The position numbers were made by a program, and so were the translations under genes. Of a stretch of 64,000 nucleotides of DNA, positions 8,407 to 16,916 are shown one piece after another; within the stretch, counting starts at the first letter, position 1, and the number at the start of each line of letters is the position of its first letter. The DNA lies in NCBI RefSeq assembly GCF_007997295.1, contig NZ_VORY01000007.1, forward strand, positions 62,001 through 126,000, given 5' to 3'. The notes under the pieces were generated by a model. The model made no database searches and was not told where the DNA came from. It saw nothing but the letters and a program-made list of their open reading frames with translations. The stretch comes from Gillisia hiemivivida. GTDB taxonomy: Bacteria; Bacteroidota; Bacteroidia; Flavobacteriales; Flavobacteriaceae.

Positions 8407-8745
8407 ATGAACCCAAAATTTAAGGTTGAATTACTTGAAGAAGTAAACGATTTTTTAAATGGACTGAATGAAAAGGCACGCGAAAAAATCATTTATAATA
8501 TGCGCAAAGCACAAGCTGTAAGTGACCACGAACTTTTCAAAAAATTAAACGATAATATTTGGGAGTTTCGGACTCTTCATAACAAAACCAAATATCGACT
8601 TTTTGCATTTTGGGACAAAACAGACAAAACCGAAACTGTTGTCATATCAACTCACGGAATCGAAAAGAAATCCTCAAAGACACCGAAAAAAGAAATTGAA
8701 AAAACCGAGAGGATAATGAAACAATATTTTGATGCTAAAAAATAA
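8407..8745 (+). CDS. RelE/HigB-type toxin (phage-derived Gp49-like)
   Basis: A 112-aa basic protein of the Gp49-like HigB family, whose members are usually ribosome-dependent mRNA endonucleases. The family core is visible: ELFKKLNDNIWEFRT, then YRLFAFWDK and the ISTHGIEKKSSKTPKKEIEKTE tail region. Gene order toxin first, antitoxin second is the HigBA order. The antitoxin ATG follows the stop by 4 bp. A paralogue lies at 9449. Function is inferred from family; activity is not shown. Confidence 0.85.
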   Translation: MNPKFKVELLEEVNDFLNGLNEKAREKIIYNMRKAQAVSDHELFKKLNDNIWEFRTLHNKTKYRLFAFWDKTDKTETVVISTHGIEKKSSKTPKKEIEKTERIMKQYFDAKK

Positions 8746-8749
8746 AGAG

Positions 8750-9076
8750 ATGGAAAAGAAAGGAATGAAAACTTACAGTTTGGACGAAGTGACCGACAAA
8801 TACATCGGAAAGAAAGGTACGCAAAAAAGAGACGAATTCGAGAACGAACTTCGTCTTGATCTAATCGGAAACGCAATTAAACAGGCTCGAAAAGAACGGA
8901 ATTTAACTCAAGCTCAACTTGGAGAATTAGTCGGTGTCCAAAAGGCACAAATTTCAAAACTCGAAAATAATTTGACCGATGCTAGATTTGAGACAATTTT
9001 AAAAGTTTTTAAGGCATTGAACGCAAAAATTAATTTTAATGTAGAGTTGCTAAACCAAAATCTGAAACTAACCTAA
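8750..9076 (+). CDS. XRE-family antitoxin (HigA-like), pair 1
   Basis: A 108-aa protein starting MEKKGMKTYS (ATG 8750, four bases after the toxin stop; an in-frame ATG at 8729 overlapping the toxin is the alternative). The helix-turn-helix is at about residues 42-95: RKERNLTQAQLGELVGVQKA, then ISKLENN and a final helix ending VFKALNAKINF. Such proteins neutralise the partner toxin and repress their own promoter. The N-terminal 40 residues carry the KYIGKKGTQKRDEFE region shared with the second antitoxin. Confidence 0.85.
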   Translation: MEKKGMKTYSLDEVTDKYIGKKGTQKRDEFENELRLDLIGNAIKQARKERNLTQAQLGELVGVQKAQISKLENNLTDARFETILKVFKALNAKINFNVELLNQNLKLT

Positions 9077-9082
9077 GGGGCG

Positions 9083-9190
9083 GTGAAGCATTACTTTTGC
9101 AAAAAAAATAAATTGTCAAAACAATTTTTCTGCCAATATTTTTATCGCGGAAACTTATTTCGCAGCAAAATAATTTACCACTGGTTTCAG
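9083..9190 (+). repeat. 108-bp direct repeat, right of toxin-antitoxin pair 1
   Basis: Second copy of the 8104-8211 segment: starts GTGAAGCATTACTTTTGC just after the antitoxin stop and ends ATTTACCACTGGTTTCAG, an exact 18-bp match at the same offset. The middle is diverged. After it, 9191-9413 holds nothing recognisable before the second pair's promoter. Confidence 0.65.
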
Positions 9191-9413
9191 GCTAAAGAAA
9201 TGTACAGATTACCGACTAGAAGAAAATGCTAATTATTAATATTTGAATACAGTAATGTTAGGTGAAACTTTTAAAAAAAGAAGTTAGCCAATTACTTAGA
9301 TTAGTTCAGTTCCTTCTTTTTATTTTTGATCTTGCTTTAGAAAATCTATTTTATAGTAAGTTACTTCTAAAATTTCTACAAAGAATAAGTTTCTATATAT
9401 TGAAACATTTGAT

Positions 9414-9421
9414 TATCTTTG
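9414..9421 (+). promoter_or_regulatory. Bacteroidota -7 box for toxin-antitoxin pair 2
   Basis: TATCTTTG, identical to the box before pair 1, lies 27 bp upstream of the second toxin ATG. A TTTC at 9390-9393 is 20 bp further upstream and could be a weak -33 element. Confidence 0.5.
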
Positions 9422-9448
9422 AATTATCATAACCAGACAAAATAGAGA

Positions 9449-9781
9449 ATGGAAAAGAAGTTTGAGGTTATATTTTTGGATCAAGCAATTGATTTTATGA
9501 ATAAGTTAGATTCGAAAACTCAAAATAAAATTTATTACCATATTGATAAAGCGAAATTGGTAAATGATCCCAAATTATTCAAAAAATTGGAAGATGATAT
9601 TTGGGAATTTAGAACAAAATTCACTGGACTTCAATATCGATTATTGGCATTTTGGGATAAAACACAGAAAATGGAAACGCTCGTTTTAGCAACACATGGA
9701 ATTATTAAGAAAGTAGATAAAGTTCCAAAAAAAGAAATTGAAAAAGCCAAACATATTAGAGCTGAATATTTCGAACAATAA
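9449..9781 (+). CDS. RelE/HigB-type toxin, pair 2
   Basis: A 110-aa Gp49-like toxin, clearly paralogous to the one at 8407: both read DDIWEFRT or DNIWEFRT, a YRL(L/F)AFWDK strand, and an HGI-KK-KPKKEIEK tail. The divergence over the whole protein is considerable, so the two pairs are old duplicates or separate acquisitions rather than a recent copy. It is 12 bp upstream of its antitoxin. It presumably acts as an mRNA interferase. Confidence 0.85.
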   Translation: MEKKFEVIFLDQAIDFMNKLDSKTQNKIYYHIDKAKLVNDPKLFKKLEDDIWEFRTKFTGLQYRLLAFWDKTQKMETLVLATHGIIKKVDKVPKKEIEKAKHIRAEYFEQ

Positions 9782-9793
9782 AGACTAAAGCTT

Positions 9794-10126
9794 ATGGAAA
9801 CTAAAAGAAATAAGATGAAAATGATGACGCTCGACCAAATGAAAGACCAGCATATCGGTGAAATTGGAACGGAAGAAAGAAACAAATATGAATTTGACTT
9901 AAGATTGGATATTCTTGGAGAAATGATAAAATCAGTTAGAAAAGAAAGACATCTAACTCAAGAACAACTAGGGGAATTAATTGGCGTCCAAAAATCTCAA
10001 ATTTCAAAGCTAGAAAAGAGCGCTAAAAATGTTACGATAGAAACTATTTTAAAAGTTTTTCGAGCATTAGAAGCGAACATAAAATTTAGTGTAGAAATGA
10101 ATGATTCGGAATTTAAAGTAGCTTAG
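9794..10126 (+). CDS. XRE-family antitoxin (HigA-like), pair 2
   Basis: A 110-aa DNA-binding antitoxin with the helix-turn-helix at about residues 45-98 (RKERHLTQEQLGELIGVQKS, ISKLEKS). It shares the N-terminal HIGEIGTEER/YIGKKGTQKR region with the first antitoxin. Downstream, 10127-10372 has no gene and no clear terminator. Confidence 0.85.
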   Translation: METKRNKMKMMTLDQMKDQHIGEIGTEERNKYEFDLRLDILGEMIKSVRKERHLTQEQLGELIGVQKSQISKLEKSAKNVTIETILKVFRALEANIKFSVEMNDSEFKVA

Positions 10127-10372
10127 AACAAGAAATAATAAAGCTAAGATCGGTTAAGCGCAAATAGCGGGTATTTGAATAAAAAGTGAAATCTATACTG
10201 TTTATCAGTAAGTTAATAGCAAGTCTCAAGTTTTGTTTCTTTCAGTGCAGCGGTCTTTTGTCTTTAACCTGACATTGCTGATCTGAATAATTATTTATAA
10301 TTGTATTATTTTTAGAAGCTTTTGATTTCAAATAATTACTTTAGAACCCTGAAAGAAATAATCAAGATAAAA

Positions 10373-11146
10373 ATGAAAAAACACATTCCTAATTTAATCA
10401 CAGCCTTAAATTTGTTAAGCGGAACAATAGCCGCAATATTTGCAGTTCAAGGCAACCTTATAATGGCTGCATTATTTGTAGGATTAGGTATCTTTTTTGA
10501 TTTTTTTGATGGATTGGCTGCAAGAGTATTAAATGTGAAAAGTGAAATAGGTTTGCAATTAGATTCTTTGGCAGATATGATAACGAGCGGTTTAGTTCCC
10601 GGAATTATTATGTATCAGTTGTTTTTGAGAGCACTACCTGGAACAGTAGATACAACTGCAGATAGTTGGAGTGCAGAAGCCGCGAATACTTGGTTTGAAT
10701 GGGATATCCCTTTTATAGCATTATTAGGCTTATTGGTGGTTGCCGCTTCTGGGTATAGATTAGCAAAATTCAATGTTGACGAGAGACAAACTGACTCCTT
10801 TATAGGGCTTCCAACGCCTGCCAACGCAATGCTCATTTTAAGCTTACCACTCATATTAGTATATCAGCCGCATCCAATTGCTGTGGCTTTAATACTTAAC
10901 GAATGGTTTTTGGTGGGATTAACTGTTTTTAGTTGCATAATGCTAAATGCAGAAATTCCGTTGTTTGCATTGAAATTTTCAGATTGGTCTTTTAAGCAAA
11001 ATAAATTAAGATATTTCTTTATTGCTTACTGTTTAATAATGATAGTCCTTCTTCAGTTTATTGCTATCCCATTGATTATTGCTAGTTATATATTGCTATC
11101 AATTATTTCAAATAAAAGCGAAGCTAAAAAAGAGGTGCTAGTATAA
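10373..11146 (+). CDS. pssA: CDP-diacylglycerol-serine O-phosphatidyltransferase
   Basis: Integral membrane enzyme making phosphatidylserine, the precursor of phosphatidylethanolamine. The start at 10373 (MKKHIPNLITALNLLSG) fits the family; an in-frame ATG at 10322 would add 17 residues that look like leader. The CDP-alcohol phosphotransferase signature DGxxARx8Gx3Dx3D is complete, from Asp46 in FDGLAARVLNV to Asp68. Several hydrophobic helices follow. It converges on lptB with only one base between the two stop codons and no hairpin. Confidence 0.92.
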   Translation: MKKHIPNLITALNLLSGTIAAIFAVQGNLIMAALFVGLGIFFDFFDGLAARVLNVKSEIGLQLDSLADMITSGLVPGIIMYQLFLRALPGTVDTTADSWSAEAANTWFEWDIPFIALLGLLVVAASGYRLAKFNVDERQTDSFIGLPTPANAMLILSLPLILVYQPHPIAVALILNEWFLVGLTVFSCIMLNAEIPLFALKFSDWSFKQNKLRYFFIAYCLIMIVLLQFIAIPLIIASYILLSIISNKSEAKKEVLV

Positions 11147-11147
11147 T

Positions 11148-11888
11148 CTAATCGAAGATCTTCTTTTTTCTTAACTCGAAATTCTGGCCTAGATAGACCT
11201 TTCTAACCATTTCGTCTTCAGCTAATTCTTCGGGACTACCGTGTTTAAGGATGTTTCCTTCAAACATGAGATACGTTCTATCTGTAATAGCCAAGGTCTC
11301 CTGTACATTGTGGTCTGTAATTAGAATCCCGATATTTTTATTTTTCAACTGTGCTACGATTCGCTGGATGTCTTCCACCGCAACTGGATCTACTCCGGCA
11401 AAGGGTTCATCTAAAAGGATAAAATTAGGATCTGTTGCAAGGGCGCGAGCGATTTCTGTACGTCTTCTTTCTCCACCGCTCAATAGATCACCTCTGCTTT
11501 TTCTAATGTGGCTAAGTCCGAATTCTTCGATCAATGACTCCATTTTTAGGTGTCGTTCTTTCTTGGACATTTTTGTGAGTTCTAAAACACTCATTATATT
11601 ATCCTCGATACTTAGTTTCCGGAAAACCGATGCCTCTTGCGCCAAATAGCCAATTCCGTATTGGGCTCGTTTATACATCGGGAATTTAGTAATGTTTTCA
11701 TTGTCCAAGTAAATGGTGCCGCCATTGGGTTTTATAAGCCCAACGATCATATAAAAGGAAGTGGTTTTTCCAGCACCATTCGGCCCTAGTAATCCCACAA
11801 TTTCCCCTTGGTTTACTTCCACAGTAATCCCTTTCACAACCTGCCGGCCTTTATATGATTTTACTAAATTTTCGGCTTTTAACTTCAT
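11148..11888 (-). CDS. lptB: LPS export ABC transporter ATP-binding protein
   Basis: Cytoplasmic ATPase of the Lpt machine that extracts LPS from the inner membrane. The 246-aa protein has Walker [10 protein letters not shown] (about 35-43), Q-loop [13 protein letters not shown], signature LSGGERRR, Walker [14 protein letters not shown] and the switch histidine in ITDHNV. The [15 protein letters not shown] form and the length are typical of LptB. It is the last gene of a leftward row kdsD-tatC-AhpD-like-lptB, separated from the third gene by an R1 repeat. Confidence 0.92.
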   Translation of the reverse strand: MKLKAENLVKSYKGRQVVKGITVEVNQGEIVGLLGPNGAGKTTSFYMIVGLIKPNGGTIYLDNENITKFPMYKRAQYGIGYLAQEASVFRKLSIEDNIMSVLELTKMSKKERHLKMESLIEEFGLSHIRKSRGDLLSGGERRRTEIARALATDPNFILLDEPFAGVDPVAVEDIQRIVAQLKNKNIGILITDHNVQETLAITDRTYLMFEGNILKHGSPEELAEDEMVRKVYLGQNFELRKKKIFD

Positions 11889-11915
11889 AGATGTAATTCT
11901 TGAACTAAGTTAAGC

Positions 11916-12028
11916 TTTAATCCTCATTGAGGACTTAATTCCCCGTTCCGATAGCTATCCGGATACCTCGAATTTTATAAATATTCTCTAAAAATACTTC
12001 GTGCACTTGCCCCCGGGATTCCTGATTA
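11916..12028 (+). repeat. R1 repeat copy c, inside the kdsD-lptB gene row
   Basis: A shortened R1 copy that starts TTTAATCCTCATTGAGGAC and ends CCCGGGATTCCTGATTAGG. It lacks the inner GCCCGCC palindrome. It lies between two co-directional leftward genes and so would be transcribed, in antisense orientation, if they share an mRNA. Confidence 0.75.
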
Positions 12029-12053
12029 GGAGCAACGAAAAGACAGATGAAGA

Positions 12054-12410
12054 CTAAACTTTTTCTGTACTAGTTTCTAGTTCTTCCCAATATTCATAAG
12101 CTCTTCTTAAATGCGGTATAACAATGGTGCCTCCAACTAAAGTAGCAATACTTAGGGCTTCCATAACCTCTTCTTTCTTTAAGCCGTGATTATAAGAAGT
12201 CTCCAAATGGTATTTTACACAGTCATCACATCTTAATACTGTAGATGCAACTAAGCCTAATAACTCTTTGGTCTTAACATCTAAAGCTCCCGGTGCAAAA
12301 GCATTAGTGTCCAGATTGAAAATTCGCTTTATGATCTTATTATTGTCTCCTAAGAGCTTCCCGTTCATGCGCTCTCTGTAAGCATTGAACTCTTCAACAT
12401 TATTTGTCAT
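12054..12410 (-). CDS. Carboxymuconolactone decarboxylase / AhpD-like protein
   Basis: A 118-aa all-helical protein with the AhpD-type redox motif CDDC (Cys61 and Cys64) followed by His68 in VKYHLE. Members act as alkylhydroperoxidase-like or thiol-redox proteins, and many have no known substrate. It starts one base after the tatC stop region and belongs to the kdsD-tatC operon. The function in this setting is unknown; redox chemistry is inferred from the CxxC. Confidence 0.85.
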   Translation of the reverse strand: MTNNVEEFNAYRERMNGKLLGDNNKIIKRIFNLDTNAFAPGALDVKTKELLGLVASTVLRCDDCVKYHLETSYNHGLKKEEVMEALSIATLVGGTIVIPHLRRAYEYWEELETSTEKV

Positions 12411-12411
12411 T

Positions 12412-13263
12412 TTATTCTTTTCTAGCTAATTTGTTTTTATTCTCTCTTTCTTCTTTCTGAAGTCTTTTATATACGAACTTAGATATGAAAATACTTATTT
12501 CATATAATATCAATACTGGGATGGCTACAATTATCTGGCTTACAATGTCTGGCGGAGTTATAATTGCTGAAAGCACCAATACCCCGATCAAAGCATATTT
12601 CCTGTATTTTCTTAAAAAATCTGGGGTAAGTACTCCTACCTTAGTAAGAAAGAAAATCACAATAGGCAGCTCAAATATTAAGCCACTTGCTATAACTGAA
12701 GCTCTCACAAGACTTATATAACTACTAAGATCAAATTCATTTAAAACAATTTCACTTACTTGATATTTTCCTAAAAAATTTATAGATAATGGCGTAATTA
12801 CATAGTATCCAAAAAGGACTCCAATAAAAAACAAAAGGGAAGAAATAAATATAAATCCCCTCGCATTACTACGTTCGTTATCCTTCATTGCCGGAGCAAC
12901 AAATTTCCAAAATTCATATAATATATATGGAAAGGCAATTACAAATCCAGCTGTTATTGCTACCCAAATATGAGCTGAGAATTGACCCCCCATTGTTCTG
13001 CTTTGAATTCCGAAAGGCATTACATTATTGCAAAATCCTCCATCTACTCCAAAAAACGAGGTTACTCTACATAGAATATCATAAGTCCAGAAATCGGCCT
13101 GACTAGGTCCAAAAAGTAACACGTCAAATATAAAGCCTTTGGCTAAAAATGCTATTGTCGCAGCTATTAGAACTGCTAATGTAGATCGTATTAAATGCCA
13201 TCTTAAATCTTCTAAATGATCCAGAAAAGACATTTCTTCTTCTGGCTTACTAACTTTTCCCAT
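12412..13263 (-). CDS. tatC: Sec-independent protein translocase TatC
   Basis: Inner-membrane receptor for twin-arginine signal peptides. The 283-aa protein opens with the conserved cytoplasmic EEMSFLDHLEDLRWHLIRS region (quoted stretch contains the E-LR motif), then six membrane segments, with the typical FPYILYEFWKF loop and FELPIVIFFL. Compared with the E. coli protein it has an insert in the first periplasmic loop (about residues 55-95). The start codon shares a base with the kdsD stop. No tatA is visible in the window. Confidence 0.93.
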   Translation of the reverse strand: MGKVSKPEEEMSFLDHLEDLRWHLIRSTLAVLIAATIAFLAKGFIFDVLLFGPSQADFWTYDILCRVTSFFGVDGGFCNNVMPFGIQSRTMGGQFSAHIWVAITAGFVIAFPYILYEFWKFVAPAMKDNERSNARGFIFISSLLFFIGVLFGYYVITPLSINFLGKYQVSEIVLNEFDLSSYISLVRASVIASGLIFELPIVIFFLTKVGVLTPDFLRKYRKYALIGVLVLSAIITPPDIVSQIIVAIPVLILYEISIFISKFVYKRLQKEERENKNKLARKE

Positions 13264-14228
13264 TATATAATTCCTTCTCGTATTAAGTTATGAATATGCA
13301 CAATTCCTGCATATTTTCCATCTTCAACAGCAATAAGCTGAGAGATTTTATTTTTTTCTAAAATAGCTAAAGCTTCCACCGCCATCATATCCTGAGGCAC
13401 TGTTTTAGGGTTTTTACTCATAATATCTGCAGCCGTAAGATGTATAAACGCATCATTATTTCTAAGCATTCTACGAATATCCCCATCTGTAACGATTCCA
13501 ATTACTTTTTCCTTTTCTATCACAGCAACTACTCCAAGCATTTTTTCGGAGATCTCAATAATTACATCTCTTACATTTGTTATTGGTGAAACTTGTGGTA
13601 ATTGGTTTTGCGCTGTGATATCACTAACACGCAAATATAATTTTTTTCCCAAAGCACCTCCCGGATGATATTTTGCAAAATCTTTACTTGAAAACCCTCT
13701 TAAATTTAGCAAACAAACAGCTAAAGCATCACCTAAAACCAATTGTGCCGTAGTACTGGTGGTTGGAGCTAAATTATTTGGACAAGCTTCCATCTCTACA
13801 TACGCATTTAAAACAAAGTCAGATTGCAATCCTAAGAAAGAATCCTTATTTCCGGTAATGGCAATAAGTTTATTGTGGAAGTTCTTAATGAGTGGCACCA
13901 AAACTTTGATCTCTGGAGTATTCCCGCTTTTGGATATGCATATTACCACATCATCTTTGAGGATAGTCCCTAGGTCACCATGAATAGCATCTGCTGCGTG
14001 CATAAAAACAGATGGGGTGCCCGTGGAATTGAGAGTTGCAACTATTTTGTTTGCAATAATGGCACTTTTTCCTATTCCTGTAATAATTACCCTGCCTTTT
14101 GAGTTATATATGCATTCAACGGCATCAGAAAAATCTTTGTCTATTAGATTTTCAAGGTTAGCAATCGCTTTTGCTTCAATGGAAATGGTGTCTTTGGCAA
14201 CAGAAAGGATTTTTTCTTCTAGTTTCAA
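13263..14228 (-). CDS. kdsD: Arabinose-5-phosphate isomerase (KpsF/GutQ family)
   Basis: Converts ribulose-5-phosphate to arabinose-5-phosphate, the first step of Kdo supply for LPS. The 321-aa protein has an N-terminal SIS domain (about 30-170: GRVIITGIGKSA, STGTPSVFMHAADAIHGDLG, SKSGNTPE) and two CBS domains (about 200-320). The catalytic-site HGDLG and SGNTPE stretches are intact. It heads the leftward row towards tatC and lptB and is divergent from recQ, with 83 bp between the start codons. Confidence 0.9.
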   Translation of the reverse strand: MKLEEKILSVAKDTISIEAKAIANLENLIDKDFSDAVECIYNSKGRVIITGIGKSAIIANKIVATLNSTGTPSVFMHAADAIHGDLGTILKDDVVICISKSGNTPEIKVLVPLIKNFHNKLIAITGNKDSFLGLQSDFVLNAYVEMEACPNNLAPTTSTTAQLVLGDALAVCLLNLRGFSSKDFAKYHPGGALGKKLYLRVSDITAQNQLPQVSPITNVRDVIIEISEKMLGVVAVIEKEKVIGIVTDGDIRRMLRNNDAFIHLTAADIMSKNPKTVPQDMMAVEALAILEKNKISQLIAVEDGKYAGIVHIHNLIREGII

Positions 14229-14245
14229 ATATGTATAATTATGAA

Positions 14246-14275
14246 TTGTGAATCCTAAAGAAATATGTATCTTTA
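14246..14275 (+). promoter_or_regulatory. Probable recQ promoter
   Basis: TTG at 14246-14248 and TATCTTTA at 14268-14275 are 19 bp apart, as expected for Bacteroidota -33 and -7 boxes (TAnnTTTG with a last-base mismatch). The recQ ATG is 37 bp further on. Confidence 0.45.
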
Positions 14276-14311
14276 TTAATGCAAATGTAAATAAAATTGT
14301 AACACGATTTA

Positions 14312-16507
14312 ATGAGCTCTACTGAAATCGATTTACACCAACAACTAAAAAAGTACTTTGGATTTAGTCAATTCAAAGGTCTTCAAGAACAGGTGATTAA
14401 AAGTATTGTGAACAAACACAATACCTTTGTAATTATGCCTACCGGTGGTGGGAAGTCACTTTGTTATCAACTCCCAGCTTTAATTGAAGAAGGAACTGCA
14501 ATAGTAGTTTCCCCTTTAATTGCCTTAATGAAAAATCAAGTGGATGCTATTCGCGGGATTTCTTCTGAATATGGCATAGCGCATGTGCTAAACTCATCTT
14601 TAAATAAGTCTGAGATCAAGCAAGTGAAAGAAGATATTACCAATGGTGTGACCAAACTGCTGTATGTAGCCCCAGAATCTCTAACAAAAGAGGAGAATGT
14701 GGAATTCTTAAGAGGGGTTAAAATCTCTTTTATGGCTGTAGATGAAGCTCACTGTATTAGTGAGTGGGGTCACGATTTTAGACCAGAATATAGAAACCTA
14801 AGACATATTATAAAACGGATTGGAGATAATATCCCTATTATTGGGCTTACAGCAACTGCTACCCCAAAAGTACAAGAGGATATCCTTAAGAATCTTGGAA
14901 TAACAGATGCCAAGACTTTTAAAGCAAGTTTTAATCGTCCCAATTTGTATTATGAAATAAGACCAAAAACAAAAAATGTAGATGCAGATATTATTCGTTT
15001 TGTTAAGCAAAATGATGGAAAGTCTGGTATCATCTATTGTTTAAGTCGTAAGCGGGTAGAGGAATTGGCGCAAGCACTTCAGGTTAATGGCATTAAAGCA
15101 GTTCCTTACCACGCTGGTTTAGATGCTAAAACACGTATCAAACATCAGGATATGTTCATTATGGAAGATATAGATGTCGTGGTGGCAACTATTGCTTTTG
15201 GTATGGGGATAGACAAACCAGACGTGAGATTTGTAATTCATCATGATATCCCTAAGAGTTTAGAGAGCTATTATCAGGAAACTGGTCGTGCAGGAAGAGA
15301 TGGGGGAGAAGGCCATTGTCTGGCATATTATGCCTATAAGGATATTGAGAAGTTGGAAAAGTTTATGAGCGGTAAACCTGTTGCTGAACAGGAAATTGGG
15401 CATGCATTGCTTCAGGAAGTGGTTGGTTATGCCGAAACTTCTATGTCTCGTCGCAAATTCCTACTTCATTACTTTGGAGAACATTTCGATGAAAAAACAG
15501 GCGAAGGAGCTTCAATGGATGATAATGTCCAAAACCCTAAAAAGAAACATGAAGCTAAAGATGAGGTTGTGCTTTTGCTGAAAACAGTTAAAGAAACCAA
15601 ACAAATATATAAAGCTAAGGAAGTTGTAAATACATTGATAGGAAAAGCGAATGCTTTGATCGTATCGCACAAGACAGACGAACACCCATTATTTGGACAA
15701 GGTAAAAATAGGGAAGCTCTATATTGGACTGCTCTTACCCGTCAAGTACTGGTAGCTGGAATGCTAAGAAAAGATATAGAAACTTACGGAGTTGTAAGAA
15801 TTACAGATAAGGGAAAAGCTTTTATTAAAGACCCAAGCTCCTTTATGATGACAGAAGATCATATTTATGACTTCTCTCAAGATACTTCAAATACCCAAAA
15901 ATCCGGTAGTACCGATGTAGACGAACAATTAGTGAAGATTCTAAAAGACCTTCGGAAGAAAGTGTCCAAAAGCCTGAATATACCGCCAAATGTTGTTTTT
16001 CAGGATCCTTCTATCCAGGACATGGCATTAAAATACCCCATTTCTATAGAAGAACTCAGTAATATTCACGGGGTTGGAGAAGGAAAGGCCAAGAAATTCG
16101 GACAGGAATTTGTGGAAGTTATTAGCAACTATGTTGAGGAAAATGATATTATTAGACCAGATGATTTTGTAGTGAAATCTACAGGTGCTAACAGTGGGCT
16201 TAAACTCTATATAATCCAAAATGTAGATAGAAAATTGCCTTTAACAGACATCGCTTCTGCAAAAGGAATGGAGATGAATGAGTTTATCAAGGAAATGGAA
16301 GCTATTGTTTATAGTGGAACGAAGCTTAATATTGATTATTGGTTGAATGATATTTTGGATGAAGATCAACAGGAGGAAATCCATGAATATTTTTTAGAAG
16401 CCGAATCTGATAAAATAGAAGAAGCTATTGAAGAGTTTGATGGCGACTATGATGATGAGGAATTACGCCTTTATCGAATTAAATTCATCAGTGAAGTAGC
16501 TAATTAA
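14312..16507 (+). CDS. recQ: ATP-dependent DNA helicase RecQ
   Basis: A 731-aa 3'-5' DNA helicase of recombination and fork repair. Visible parts: Walker A PTGGGKSLCYQLP (about 43-55), DEAH box VDEAHCISEWGHDFRPEY, motif VI QETGRAGRDG, the RecQ C-terminal winged helix (about 405-520), an HRDC domain (about 530-610, containing IEELSNIHGVGEGKAKKFG), and an extra C-terminal helical/acidic tail. The zinc-binding stretch is degenerate: the usual four cysteines after RRKFLLHYFGE are replaced (SMSRRKFLLHYFGEHFDEK, then GEGASMDDN), so no Zn site is expected. A heptamer repeat tract begins 10 bp after the stop. Confidence 0.93.
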   Translation: MSSTEIDLHQQLKKYFGFSQFKGLQEQVIKSIVNKHNTFVIMPTGGGKSLCYQLPALIEEGTAIVVSPLIALMKNQVDAIRGISSEYGIAHVLNSSLNKSEIKQVKEDITNGVTKLLYVAPESLTKEENVEFLRGVKISFMAVDEAHCISEWGHDFRPEYRNLRHIIKRIGDNIPIIGLTATATPKVQEDILKNLGITDAKTFKASFNRPNLYYEIRPKTKNVDADIIRFVKQNDGKSGIIYCLSRKRVEELAQALQVNGIKAVPYHAGLDAKTRIKHQDMFIMEDIDVVVATIAFGMGIDKPDVRFVIHHDIPKSLESYYQETGRAGRDGGEGHCLAYYAYKDIEKLEKFMSGKPVAEQEIGHALLQEVVGYAETSMSRRKFLLHYFGEHFDEKTGEGASMDDNVQNPKKKHEAKDEVVLLLKTVKETKQIYKAKEVVNTLIGKANALIVSHKTDEHPLFGQGKNREALYWTALTRQVLVAGMLRKDIETYGVVRITDKGKAFIKDPSSFMMTEDHIYDFSQDTSNTQKSGSTDVDEQLVKILKDLRKKVSKSLNIPPNVVFQDPSIQDMALKYPISIEELSNIHGVGEGKAKKFGQEFVEVISNYVEENDIIRPDDFVVKSTGANSGLKLYIIQNVDRKLPLTDIASAKGMEMNEFIKEMEAIVYSGTKLNIDYWLNDILDEDQQEEIHEYFLEAESDKIEEAIEEFDGDYDDEELRLYRIKFISEVAN

Positions 16508-16516
16508 TTTTTTAGT

Positions 16517-16801
16517 TGGAGACTGGAGACTAGAGACAAGAGACAAGAGACAAGAGACAAGAGACTGGAGACTGGAGACTGGAGACTGGAGACTGGAGAC
16601 TGGAGACTGGAGACTGGAGACTGGAGACTGGAGACTGGAAAATTTTGACTGGAGACTGGGAACTGGGAACTGAAAACTGGAAACTGGGAACTGAAAACTG
16701 GAAACTGGTAACTGGTAACCGAGAACTTTATACGGGAAACTGAAAACTGAAAACCGAGAACTGGAACTCCAAACCCCAAACCCCAAACCCCAAACCCCAA
16801 A
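16517..16801. repeat. Heptanucleotide minisatellite ending in a G-quadruplex motif
   Basis: About 285 bp built of drifting 7-bp units: first (G/A)GAGAC(T/A) units (GGAGACT about a dozen times in a row to 16638), then ACTGGGA/ACTGGAA-type units to about 16733, and last CCCCAAA four times (C4 runs at 16774-16777, 16781-16784, 16788-16791, 16795-16798). The minus strand of the last part reads G4T3 four times. The region lies between recQ and the cyclophilin-FKBP gene and codes for nothing. Confidence 0.92.
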
Positions 16802-16884
16802 CCTGAAACTTCACACCTCCCTCTTTAATACCCATTAATTCTTAAAATCTCCCTAAGCTTATATAAGTTACTTTTTCAAATTAC

Positions 16885-16892
16885 TATCTTTG
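16885..16892 (+). promoter_or_regulatory. -7 box for the cyclophilin-FKBP gene
   Basis: TATCTTTG, a full TAnnTTTG match, 24 bp before the ATG at 16917. It lies about 85 bp after the end of the minisatellite. Confidence 0.55.
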
Positions 16893-16916
16893 CGACAATA
16901 ATTAAAAATTAGCGTT

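Noticed and set aside
8036-9190. Integron-like gene cassettes (attC sites) around the first toxin-antitoxin pair
   Set aside because: The 108-bp repeats have matching ends but the two ends of each repeat are not complementary, the RYYYAAC/GTTRRRY boxes are absent in the right places, and no integrase gene is visible.
16463-16800. Leftward frames of about 100 codons across the heptamer repeats
   Set aside because: The 7-bp repeat keeps several frames open by periodicity alone; products are low-complexity and overlap the recQ end.
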